DNA from: an uncultured Lachnospiraceae bacterium
GTDB taxonomy: Bacteria; Bacillota; Clostridia; Lachnospirales; Lachnospiraceae
Direction: 5' to 3'
Assembly: GCA_910584845.1 (NCBI GenBank)
Contig: CAJUDH010000015.1
Span: 1-64,000 of the forward strand
Length of the DNA stretch: 64,000 nucleotides
In this document: positions 1 through 7,026 of the stretch, one piece after another
How the letters are laid out: each line of letters starts with the position of its first letter
How positions within the stretch are numbered: the first letter of the stretch is position 1
Translations under genes and position numbers: made by a program
The notes under the pieces: model-generated
What the model saw: only the letters and a program-made list of their open reading frames with translations
What the model was told of the DNA's origin: nothing
The model's database searches: none

Positions 1-21
1 GCCCCCGGCACTGCCCGCCCC

Positions 22-92
22 CACTTCCTATAAGGCGCATTATGGGGAAGCTGGCTGCTTCCGATAACCGCCCTTATAGGAAGGTGTTTTTT
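22..92 (+). terminator. Intrinsic terminator of a gene left of the window
   Basis: An outer stem pairs 22-37 with 69-86 with small bulges. It encloses a second hairpin (GAAGC/GCTTC, about 47-63), and six T residues follow at 87-92. It is placed to end a plus-strand gene lying before base 1. Confidence 0.65.
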
Positions 93-135
93 GGTGCAGG
101 AACTTCTTCGAAACAAATGGTTATCGAGGAATGGC

Positions 136-164
136 TTGAGTATCCGTTATGAAACTGTTATAAT
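136..164 (+). promoter_or_regulatory. Sigma-A type promoter upstream of the 534-residue orphan gene
   Basis: A TTGAGT -35 box (136-141) and a TATAAT -10 box (159-164) are separated by exactly 17 bases. The start would fall near 171, leaving an AT-rich leader of about 185 nt before the ATG at 357. Confidence 0.6.
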
Positions 165-356
165 TTGGTGGGGTTAATGAAAGGAATTTGAGAAAATGAA
201 ACAAAATTGCGGAAAACGGACTCAAAATAATAAGAAAAAAACTGGAAAAATTCTAAATAAAATAAAAATTTTAAGAAGATCTAATAAAATACTGAAAAAA
301 TAAACGGATTTTTGTAGGGAAAACAGCCAAAAAATCATAAGAGAAAGGGAGAAAAA
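165..356 (+). other. AT-rich leader without a gene
   Basis: This strongly A-rich stretch lies between the promoter and the ATG at 357. It ends in a purine run that supplies the ribosome-binding site. I see no hairpin or short ORF that I would call. Confidence 0.4.
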
Positions 357-1961
357 ATGATTGAAACTAGTAAAAATGTTCCCAAAAGGAAAAAGAAAGG
401 TGAACAGCAATTTTTGAAAAATACTGCCATAGTTATTATAATGCAGATCGTATGTGCGGCTTTTTATGACCCGAAACGGAATAAGGCATGCCAGATTTTT
501 ATTCCCGGAGACAGTAGGATGTTTGACAAGTTTATCAAGACCCTGAAAAAGCACATGATTGCGACGGGAAAAGTGTTTGTTTCAAACCATAAAGGGGAAT
601 CAAAAAAGTTGTTAAATTCGTTGTGGCTTCATAGATATTTGCAGTATCAGGAATCAATACAAGACATTTATGACTATGCAACAGGAAAGAAAGAGGAAGA
701 GGATGAGGGGGATTTTTTGAATGGATTAGTCCAACAAGCCAGGGAATATGTGGCGGCTTTTGGAAACAGTACTTTGGCCGGTTCCGGTATAGAAGGGCGG
801 CCGGGTAACCCGCTGGAGTTTGCGCATGACGAACGGCTGCTTCTTTGGGATTTTTACTTAATGGTATTGAATGCAGTCCGCAATACATGGGCGGATATCA
901 AACCAATTGTAGACAGTAGCCGTGTAGACTTGATAAAAAGCATGATGGGCCGTACGCCTGGGACAAAAGGAGGATTTCACAGCCCGGACGGAAAGCCGCC
1001 GGCCATAGGGGAAGAAATCCAAATGGCATTGTTCCATAACCTGAAACATGAAAAACTGGAAAATGATGAGATGTGGTGGCATATCCGTTTTTGCATTGAC
1101 CATGAAATTTGGGATTACAAAGATATGATGATAAATGTAGCCAGAAATAACCAGTGGAAGGCATGGGTGCGCCAAACGGCAGTGGAATACGCCTGCCGGA
1201 CTATGGAGGTAGGGGAGGCTTGTGAGAAGCTGCTGTCAGGTTTATATGGTAAGTTGTTTTATTGGACGGTAGCGCAGTTTGCGGACAGCAAGGATGCCCG
1301 GTTAAAGAAAATAGTAAATGATTATGCCCAACGGTATAACGGCCAGGAAATGCTAAGGGATGCCTGCTTAGTAAAAATGCAAGACAGGATTGGACTGGAA
1401 CGGATCCGCCGTTATTTGGAGAGGATGAAACATGTACCCAAAACGATTGAAAATCCGGATCCGGTCCGGGTGATTGGGGAGGTTAAAGACGCGGGATTGC
1501 TGGATGAATTGGAAAAGCTTTTGAATCTGCTTTTGAAAGACTATTTCCGGGATCGGGAGTATAACGGCCTGAGGGTTTCCCTGGCATCTGCTTTGGTAAG
1601 GGTAGCGTCGGGCGGTAGCCGGGAATATGGACTGGTTTTGGATTTGTTAAGGCAGAAGCAGGAACTTTTCCAGTCGCATTACGAAGAATGCATGTGTATA
1701 TGGGGACAAATGCGGACAATGGGTATGGGGCCGGTTTTGGAGAACCAAAAGGAGGGGGGATTTACGGAAAAGGCGGTTGGGAAGGGGAGGATGGGCAATA
1801 AATGGGCAGATAAACCAAAGGAACCCTTGCCAGTTCCGGTGAGGCAGGCTTGGGAGGCTGTCCGGAGGGCAAACCAAAAGAGGGTAATCTTGAAGGAATT
1901 AGAAGAAGATGTGAACTGGAAGCTCGGAAAGCAGGGAATTTCGCAAGGCCGGCAGGTATAA
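357..1961 (+). CDS. Orphan 534-residue helical protein of unknown function
   Basis: I do not recognise this protein and assign no function. It begins at ATG 357, about 8 bases after an AGAAAGGGAG ribosome site. The first 25 residues are rich in Lys and Arg. Residues about 22-36 form a hydrophobic stretch (TAIVIIMQIVCAAF) that could be a weak membrane anchor or a buried helix. Residues 50-460 look mostly helical, with Trp-rich patches around 210-260, which could suit a HEAT-like fold. The last 90 residues are basic and glycine/proline-rich. The first 300 bases look more AT-rich than the rest. The gene stands alone, with its own promoter at 136-164 and a hairpin overlapping the stop. A degenerate mobile-element or defence protein is possible but unsupported. 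Confidence 0.7.
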   Translation: MIETSKNVPKRKKKGEQQFLKNTAIVIIMQIVCAAFYDPKRNKACQIFIPGDSRMFDKFIKTLKKHMIATGKVFVSNHKGESKKLLNSLWLHRYLQYQESIQDIYDYATGKKEEEDEGDFLNGLVQQAREYVAAFGNSTLAGSGIEGRPGNPLEFAHDERLLLWDFYLMVLNAVRNTWADIKPIVDSSRVDLIKSMMGRTPGTKGGFHSPDGKPPAIGEEIQMALFHNLKHEKLENDEMWWHIRFCIDHEIWDYKDMMINVARNNQWKAWVRQTAVEYACRTMEVGEACEKLLSGLYGKLFYWTVAQFADSKDARLKKIVNDYAQRYNGQEMLRDACLVKMQDRIGLERIRRYLERMKHVPKTIENPDPVRVIGEVKDAGLLDELEKLLNLLLKDYFRDREYNGLRVSLASALVRVASGGSREYGLVLDLLRQKQELFQSHYEECMCIWGQMRTMGMGPVLENQKEGGFTEKAVGKGRMGNKWADKPKEPLPVPVRQAWEAVRRANQKRVILKELEEDVNWKLGKQGISQGRQV

Positions 1962-1995
1962 CGGGTTAGCGGCGGCGTTTCCCGTTATGGTTTTT
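1958..1995 (+). terminator. Terminator of the orphan gene
   Basis: An eight-base perfect stem ATAACGGG/CCCGTTAT (1958-1965 with 1981-1988) starts inside the stop codon of the gene. It is followed by GGTTTTT. Confidence 0.6.
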
Positions 1996-2216
1996 GCCAG
2001 GAATGGAAATGATTTATATGCCTTAAGGGTTTAATACATATATTTAGACATAAATTTGGCCCAAATGATGGCTGTATATGGAAACACAACGCCAATTCAT
2101 TGGGCCGGGCACAAACGATGTAGATCCTTTGATTTTCAAACCAGTGGGTGTATGGCGACCTATGCTGCAAGCCAGGGCCTGCTATAATAATAGAAGAAAC
2201 AAAATTTGTATGTGAT

Positions 2217-2573
2217 TTAATGTGGCCCTATGGGGATACCTAATGTTTCCAGGCATTCTTTCAGCCAGGGGAATTTTTTACCTGGCACCGGCAGCCTTGT
2301 GCCATTGCTCATCATCAAGGTATGGTGATATAGCGCGGTAATCGAGTGGCTATTAACCAGGAAGCTGCGGTGGATTCGGATAAAATAATCCGGAAGCAGC
2401 TCCTGCATCAGAAATATGGGATGGCAGACATGGATAACCTGATTTTTGCAGATAATCTTAGAATAAATGTTGTCAGCTTCCACATATAAAATGTCGTCAG
2501 GCATTACATAATAGTGTTTGGCGTGCCGGTCAATAAATTCAATGGCTGGCGCTTGTCCTGTTGGTGTAATCAT
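2217..2573 (-). CDS. Single-domain LytTR DNA-binding protein
   Basis: The 118-residue protein is essentially one LytTR domain, as found at the C-terminus of AgrA/LytR/AlgR regulators. The landmarks are HAKHYYVMPDDILYVEADN (about 17-35), the strand with IRIHRSFLVN near residues 67-76, and a C-terminal LPVPGKKF. No receiver domain precedes it, so phosphorylation from a histidine kinase is not expected. Stand-alone LytTR proteins are known in Firmicutes and often control nearby membrane proteins. Here the divergent neighbour is a small lipoprotein gene at 3018. The start follows a good GGAGGAAG site on the minus strand. It is convergent with the orphan gene at 357. DNA target and signal are unknown. 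Confidence 0.8.
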   Translation of the reverse strand: MITPTGQAPAIEFIDRHAKHYYVMPDDILYVEADNIYSKIICKNQVIHVCHPIFLMQELLPDYFIRIHRSFLVNSHSITALYHHTLMMSNGTRLPVPGKKFPWLKECLETLGIPIGPH

Positions 2574-3017
2574 AATTCTTCCTCCTTTTGCTATAAATGC
2601 GCAATGGGTATTTCTTTTGCCTTAAATAGATTTTCATAATATTAGGCAAAAAACGTAAGGTTTGCCCAAAGGCATTTATGGACGATAACCATAACGGATT
2701 TTGTGGCAAGATATGACAAGGTTTTTCAGCGGCGCCAATGCATGGGGCGCCGGTTTGCCAGGTAGGGCCCCGGGCATCCTTAAGCTGTTCCGGTGCCAAT
2801 ATATGGGGACGCCGGTTTGCGAGTTGTGAAATTTTTCTGACTTTTTTATTAAATCCCTATCCAAAAGGGCGGTTGTCGTATATAATACTAACTGCTGCAT
2901 GGACATGGCCTGGCAGGTATAGGCCGTTTTGCGGATGCGGCAATTGTTTGACGTATGCCAGAAGCCAACGCCCGGTATTGGCAGGCGGCATTTTTCAAAG
3001 AGCAGGAGGGCTATAAA
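2574..3017. other. Divergent intergenic region
   Basis: This 444-base region lies between the LytTR gene (minus) and the lipoprotein gene (plus). It carries the direct repeat described at 2731-2820 and a TATAAT at 2881-2886 that may be the -10 box for the lipoprotein gene, without a convincing -35. No protein gene is supported. Confidence 0.4.
2731..2820. repeat. Imperfect direct repeat of about 28 bases
   Basis: Two copies are seen, at 2731-2758 and 2791-2820. They share the core CCAAT(G/A)(C/T)ATGGGG(A)CGCCGGTTTGC. The first copy is itself a dyad, with GGCGCC at both ends. It sits between a LytTR gene and a lipoprotein gene. LytTR proteins usually bind paired direct repeats, so a binding-site role is possible, although the spacing here is longer than usual. 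Confidence 0.5.
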
Positions 3018-3527
3018 ATGAGGATAAAAAAAATGGTATTGGCAGTAGGATGCGCTGCGTTATTGTGCGGGTGTACCAAGAGTAATATTGTGAATCCGGA
3101 GACTCCGGCAGAGCCTGACTTTAACTTGTATTCCGACATTGTTTTGGATGAAGAAGCGCTTCGTAATGACGTCAATGACATTTATCTGGATCCTACAGAC
3201 TATCCCATGGGGAAAGCTATTGACTTTTCGCTGCATTTGGACGAAGGGTATGTCGATGTGGTTGTGGTGGTAAAAGACGGTACCAGCCCGGAGGATGCAG
3301 CGTACTTTGCAGAAGTTGCTATCAAAGGGATTAACGATGAGGCGGCGGTGCAGGATTTTTCTTACGGGGAGTCGGATGTGGATACCTTCGGGGGCTTGTA
3401 CCAGGATAATGAGATCCGCTTGAAAGTTTATGGAGAATCGGCATATCAGGCAAACGGGGAGCCTATGTATGAGGCGCAGATTCCGAAAGATGCCTATCAA
3501 AAAATTGAGATTGGGGAAAATGAATAA
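3018..3527 (+). CDS. Small secreted lipoprotein
   Basis: The 169-residue protein has a basic N-terminus, a hydrophobic stretch and a lipobox ending at Cys19 (LCGC), so it should be lipidated and held on the outer face of the membrane. The mature part is acidic (many Asp/Glu) and contains a central beta-rich segment (residues about 70-110, VDVVVVVKDG). I do not recognise a named domain. The ATG at 3018 is chosen over the upstream in-frame ATG at 2955 because AGGAGGG lies 7 bases before it and the signal peptide then starts at residue 1. It is divergent from a LytTR regulator, which could control it. A strong terminator follows. Confidence 0.8.
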   Translation: MRIKKMVLAVGCAALLCGCTKSNIVNPETPAEPDFNLYSDIVLDEEALRNDVNDIYLDPTDYPMGKAIDFSLHLDEGYVDVVVVVKDGTSPEDAAYFAEVAIKGINDEAAVQDFSYGESDVDTFGGLYQDNEIRLKVYGESAYQANGEPMYEAQIPKDAYQKIEIGENE

Positions 3528-3543
3528 GGTTCTGTGGCATAAC

Positions 3544-3590
3544 AAGGCGGCCACGCAGGAAGTTTTACTCTTCTGCGTGGCCGCCTTTAT
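3544..3590 (+). terminator. Strong intrinsic terminator
   Basis: A perfect 15-base stem (3544-3558 with 3573-3587) has a short loop and is followed by TTTAT. It lies 17 bases after the lipoprotein stop codon. Confidence 0.85.
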
Positions 3591-3595
3591 CAAAA

Positions 3596-3883
3596 AATAT
3601 TAACCGGTGTGGACAAGAGGGCACACCCTGCAAGTGCCGCCTTTTCGCGGCAGGCGGCGTTAGCGTCAATGGGCGTACAGCCGGCACGCCCCATTTGCTG
3701 CCTTGCCGGCCGCTATATTTGGCTTGGCGCCCGAAGGGGGCGCGCTTCCCAGTTTGGTTCTGCAAAACACGAAAACCTAGTGCAGCAGACATACAGCCGG
3801 CGGAAGCAATACCGCAGGATCCTCGGTTTGCGGCGTAAAACCGGGTGCCCCTTTGTTCACGGAGGTTAGGGTCCGGTTCCGTT
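3596..3883. other. GC-rich non-coding block with several dyads
   Basis: No gene with a ribosome site is seen. The block contains short inverted repeats, such as GCCGCC...GGCGGC near 3638-3658 and GGCGCCC...GGGGGCG near 3725-3742. It stays open in the minus frame that continues into the next gene's region. Its composition differs from the AT-rich intergenic DNA elsewhere, so it may be a dispersed intergenic element. Confidence 0.35.
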
Positions 3884-4915
3884 TTATTCGCTTGCGCCGT
3901 TTCCTGTATTTTCTCCGGAAGCGCCTTCTGCATTTCCATCAGCGGCATTTTCCGTGTTTTCTCCGGAAGCGCCTTCTGCATTTTCATCTGTGGCATTCTC
4001 GCTGGTTTCGTCACCGGCGGCGGTTTCTTCCTCGGGAGTGGGGACAATCTCGCTGCAGGTTACGGTAAGGCTGGCGCTATTGTTCCGGTAGGACAGTTCA
4101 TACATGTTGCCGGTATCGGTGTTTCCGCTGACGTCAAATTTTGCGCCGTTGCCCACCTCTTCTGCAAAGATACGCTCATATACAGCGTTGCCTTGGTTTT
4201 CACCCAGGGAAGCTACCAGGAGCCGTTTAAAAGAATCATTAAAAAGGGCGGCTTCTTCGTCTGTGGAGGGGACGCTGCGGTTGTAGGACATCTCTAAAAC
4301 ATGAGGCACATAATTGACACTTTTCGTGTTGGAAGATTTCCAAAGGGTGGTGTTAATTACTATGCCTCTGTTTTCCGCCTTAAAACCATAAGTAGTCTGA
4401 AGGTTGTTTTCCACAATGTCCCGGGTTACCGAACTGTTGCCAAGTTCGTTGATTTTTTTGAGGGTGTCAATGTAGATAACATCCATCAGCGCTTTCATCT
4501 CAGTCTGATAAGTAAAGCGGGTAGTGGAAGCGGCCATGCTGGTAGTTTTGGCTTTATCTGCCGCTTCTTTGGCCAGGGACTGTTCCTTGGCCGGGGTATT
4601 GCGGTTTGCGTTGCGCTGCCGGCGTTCTTCTTCTAACGCAAGCTGGCTTTCGCTTTTTTCTTGTTTTACGCCGTTGTCGTCCAGCCAAAACCCTTCAATT
4701 GTGGTTCCTGACATCATGTGGCCGTCCGGATCCAGATAATATTCCAGCTTGGTATCCGGGTCGGTAAACCAACTGGCATTTTTGGGGCGGCTTCCGTCGG
4801 CATATTCATAGGCCCATTGGTCGCCGTCTTTGAACCAGCCGGCAAAAGCGGGCATGGCGGCAGAAATTGCCAGGGCGGCTGAGAGGGCGGATATTCCGAT
4901 TAGTTTCTTTTTCAT
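3884..4915 (-). CDS. Secreted protein with N-terminal wall-binding repeat and acidic repeat tail
   Basis: The 343-residue protein starts with a clear signal peptide (cleavage after AFA, about residue 25). A short choline/cell-wall-binding-type segment follows (about 26-90, with WFKDGDQWAYEY and YYLDPDGHM). A Lys/Glu/Ala-rich linker leads to a globular domain of unknown family (about 130-285). The tail is disordered, Glu/Ala/Gly/Asn-rich, and built from a 16-residue repeat (EGASGENT...) encoded by 48-base units at 3913 and 3961. The wall-binding segment should hold it in the envelope. It begins a minus-strand block of similar secreted proteins. A GGAGGT site precedes the ATG. A fitting promoter lies at 4980-5008. 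Confidence 0.8.
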   Translation of the reverse strand: MKKKLIGISALSAALAISAAMPAFAGWFKDGDQWAYEYADGSRPKNASWFTDPDTKLEYYLDPDGHMMSGTTIEGFWLDDNGVKQEKSESQLALEEERRQRNANRNTPAKEQSLAKEAADKAKTTSMAASTTRFTYQTEMKALMDVIYIDTLKKINELGNSSVTRDIVENNLQTTYGFKAENRGIVINTTLWKSSNTKSVNYVPHVLEMSYNRSVPSTDEEAALFNDSFKRLLVASLGENQGNAVYERIFAEEVGNGAKFDVSGNTDTGNMYELSYRNNSASLTVTCSEIVPTPEEETAAGDETSENATDENAEGASGENTENAADGNAEGASGENTGNGASE

Positions 4916-4979
4916 AAAAAAGTACCTCCGAATTCATATGTTATTAAAGTTCATTTATGGAAAATGATTTAATACCGAA

Positions 4980-5008
4980 AGCATAACATAAAATAAAAAT
5001 CTGCACAA
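4980..5008 (-). promoter_or_regulatory. Promoter of the 343-residue secreted protein
   Basis: On the minus strand TTGTGC (5003-5008) and TATGCT (4980-4985) are 17 bases apart, about 65 bases before the start codon. Confidence 0.5.
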
Positions 5009-5178
5009 CCGGTTAAAATATGAAGTTTTTGAAATATTTTATTACATGGGGAAATAAAATTGTAAAGAATATGAGAAGGGCCGGACAGGATAAAAGGGCT
5101 GGTTTAGCCGCCCCATACCCGCGGTTTGGTGCATCAGGGTATGCCCTTTCCTGGCCGCCGGGAACGCCACCACAGTAA

Positions 5179-5213
5179 AAAGGCGGAGGTTCCGCAGTAG
5201 GGCCTCCGCCTTT
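5179..5213 (-). terminator. Terminator of the small wall-repeat protein
   Basis: An 11-base perfect stem (5179-5189 with 5203-5213) reads on the minus strand into TTTTACTG, just after the stop codon at 5221. Confidence 0.8.
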
Positions 5214-5220
5214 GCTTTGG

Positions 5221-5544
5221 TCAGCGCTTTTTTTCAAGCTTTCCATCTTCGCCTACATAATAATTGTCAACCCAGCCATCTTTGACCAGCAGGCCGTCCT
5301 CATCCAGGTAATACCAGGCGCCGTTGTCTTTGACCCAACGGCCGGAATACCGGTTGCCATCTTCATCCAGATAATATAGGCCGTCTTCCAACTCCAGCCA
5401 ACCGGTAGCCTTTTCCCCATTGTCTTGAATGTATTGCCACTGCTCATCTTCGGTTTGTTTCCATTCCCCGGCAATAGCTGGAAAGGCACTAAAAAGGAGA
5501 CAGCTGATCGTTAATAGTAAGGTTAGACTTGCCCGATGCTTCAT
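5221..5544 (-). CDS. Small secreted cell-wall-binding-repeat protein
   Basis: The 107-residue protein has a signal peptide (about 1-25, ending AIAG) and then little besides three to four choline-binding-type repeats, each about 20 residues with aromatic pairs and DEDG turns (GLYYLDEDGN, AWYYLDEDGL, NYYVGEDGK). No enzymatic domain is present, so it is a pure wall- or teichoic-acid-binding module. The ATG at 5544 is preferred to the GTG directly before it (5547) because the GAGGTGA site is then better spaced. It has its own strong promoter (5576-5604) and terminator, so it is monocistronic. Confidence 0.8.
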   Translation of the reverse strand: MKHRASLTLLLTISCLLFSAFPAIAGEWKQTEDEQWQYIQDNGEKATGWLELEDGLYYLDEDGNRYSGRWVKDNGAWYYLDEDGLLVKDGWVDNYYVGEDGKLEKKR

Positions 5545-5575
5545 CACAACTCACCTCTGCTTTTTATTTACGTTC

Positions 5576-5604
5576 ATTATAACAGGGCTGGGAATGGATG
5601 GCAA
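5576..5604 (-). promoter_or_regulatory. Promoter of the small wall-repeat protein
   Basis: On the minus strand TTGCCA (5599-5604) and TATAAT (5576-5581) are 17 bases apart, about 30 bases before the start. This is a near-consensus sigma-A promoter. Confidence 0.75.
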
Positions 5605-6003
5605 TAGGATGGAACGGATTGTAAGGATTTTTCCTGAATTGTAAGGAAAACGTAACTATTAGGGGGATTTGGGGAAAGGCTATGGATTGCTGTGGATAAG
5701 TACAGCATATAAAAATATTTGCGGATATTGTCGAAATGCTTTTATCGCAGGCTACAAGCCTTTGTGCGAAAAAATGGGAAAACCGGCAGATGTTGTAGGG
5801 TATTTTGTCGTTTGCGAAAAAAGGTAAGTTAATGTCGAATTGTGCGATTTGTTCTGCTTTTCAAAATGGCAAAAAGGCTTTATATTGAAAGAGGAATTAC
5901 AGTCGGAGTAACTGTTCGGCAGGGCTGTGTGTTCGCTCCATGGTTCGTAAAGCATTATATCCTTTGAGCTTTTGCAGATGATGGCAAGGGGGCTGAACAA
6001 GTT
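5605..6003. other. Intergenic region without a gene
   Basis: Apart from the minus-strand promoter at its left edge I see no gene in this 400-base AT-rich stretch. A GGGGG stretch at about 5987-5992 could serve as the ribosome site of the ORF at 6004. Confidence 0.35.
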
Positions 6004-6213
6004 ATGTGTATGAATAACGAAAGGGGTTTGCAAGGAATGGGAGAAAGAAAGCAGTTGGAACTAAAAGGCCAGATGGAAAGAATGAAAAGATTGGAGGAAG
6101 AAAACCGAAAGCTGCGGGAAGACAATGAAATGTTGTTGAATATTATGGTTCAGATGAAAGTTACTCTGAATCGGCTGGTAAACCGGTATGTAGTCGAACA
6201 ATCGAAGCTTTGA
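6004..6213 (+). CDS. Small coiled-coil protein
   Basis: The 69-residue product is almost entirely charged and helical, with heptad-like Leu/Met spacing and the segment RLEEENRKLREDNEMLL (about 30-46). It has no signal peptide or catalytic motif. A GGGGG stretch lies about 12 bases before the ATG at 6004, and a second ATG at 6037 is possible. It converges on the gene at 6230-6655, whose C-terminal coiled coil carries the same EEENRKL core. The two may therefore be related or pair with each other. Function is unknown. The call rests on the regular coiled coil and the matching neighbour. Confidence 0.5.
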   Translation: MCMNNERGLQGMGERKQLELKGQMERMKRLEEENRKLREDNEMLLNIMVQMKVTLNRLVNRYVVEQSKL

Positions 6214-6223
6214 CATACCGGTT
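6181..6223 (+). terminator. Hairpin at the end of the coiled-coil gene
   Basis: AACCGGTATGT (6181-6191) pairs perfectly with ACATACCGGTT (6213-6223), with a 21-base loop. Only GCTTTAT follows, so termination may be weak. Confidence 0.4.
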
Positions 6224-6229
6224 GCTTTA

Positions 6230-6655
6230 TCAAGACGAACCAGGGGGATCGTTATTGGCGGCAGGCTGACGGATGGTTTCCAACTCCAGTTCCAGGGCCT
6301 TGTTCCTTTGAAGGAGGTTCCAGATGGTTTGATGCATCCATTGGACGGTATCATTGAGTTTACGGTTCTCCTCTTCCAATTCCTGGAACCGGGGGCTTTG
6401 GCATGCAGCGGCCTCGGCGCTGGCGTGGGAACGCAGAAAGGCCAGCAGATAGCTTGGGAGGGATGGGGTATCGGCCAGCATTTTTCGGATTAAAAGCCTG
6501 TCCCGTTCTTCCCTGCTTAAATGCATAAAAGCAGGATAACGGACATCCAAAAGTGTCATAGGAATGTCGCAGGTGGGGCAGACGGCATTCCGAGTCAGCT
6601 GATAATAGCCATAGCGGCCACATTTAGGGCAATAATACACAGATAATTCCCGCAT
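6230..6655 (-). CDS. Zinc-ribbon protein with C-terminal coiled coil
   Basis: The 141-residue protein starts with a four-cysteine zinc ribbon (C9-x2-C12-x13-C26-x2-C29). A Leu/Arg-rich helical middle follows (SREERDRLLIRKMLAD, about 53-68), then a C-terminal coiled coil with ELEEENRKLNDTVQWM (about 94-109). It is probably a cytoplasmic nucleic-acid- or protein-binding factor, but no family was recognised. The ATG at 6655 is chosen because GGAGGTGCTT precedes it. The frame stays open far upstream, but that extension has no ribosome site and odd composition. It is convergent with the 69-residue coiled-coil gene and ends 16 bases from it. Confidence 0.7.
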   Translation of the reverse strand: MRELSVYYCPKCGRYGYYQLTRNAVCPTCDIPMTLLDVRYPAFMHLSREERDRLLIRKMLADTPSLPSYLLAFLRSHASAEAAACQSPRFQELEEENRKLNDTVQWMHQTIWNLLQRNKALELELETIRQPAANNDPPGSS

Positions 6656-7026
6656 AAGCACCTCCATGATTTTACAGTTTTGCCAGTCCAAAGGAACCGG
6701 CGGTGGATTTCCGGGCCAAAAGCTAACGGCAGGCAGAGGGCCATTCAGCCGACAGCACAAGTAAATGCGGAAGTCGGAAGTTTGGGGTAACGGGACCGTT
6801 TTTTGGCAAGGATAGATGCGGTTGGGGACAAAATGGGCAGTACGGCAAACCATCATAGTCCTCTTATATATATTACGAAAAAAAGTTAGGAATATGACGG
6901 ATTTTGGAGACGATTTTAAAATTATTGGACAACAAAAGAATCCTGCATGGCAGGATTCTTTTTTGAACGGATGTTTTTGCAATAGTTTGGCCTTGCAAAG
7001 GCCTATGGTGAAATCGGGCTGCTGCT
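6656..7026. other. Intergenic region with terminator
   Basis: The 371 bases between two minus-strand genes hold the bidirectional hairpin at 6934-6962. An AT-rich patch near 6860-6890 (TTATATATATTACG) may contain the promoter of the zinc-ribbon gene. No gene is seen. Confidence 0.4.
6934..6962 (-). terminator. Bidirectional terminator
   Basis: A perfect 13-base stem (6934-6946 with 6950-6962) has a three-base loop and T/A runs on both sides. It lies 64 bases after the stop of the gene at 7027-8439. Confidence 0.85.

Larger units (their letters stand above)
4916..5220. other. Intergenic region with promoter and terminator
   Basis: The 305 bases hold the minus-strand promoter at 4980-5008 and, at the right end, the terminator of the next gene (5179-5213). 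The middle, about 5010-5175, shows no gene. Confidence 0.5.

Noticed and set aside
3565..3883. Open minus-strand frame through the GC-rich block
   Set aside because: It has no start signal of its own and overlaps the real secreted protein in another frame. The composition is that of an intergenic repeat.
3907..4008. CRISPR-like array
   Set aside because: Only two adjacent 48-base units without spacers, and they encode a protein repeat.
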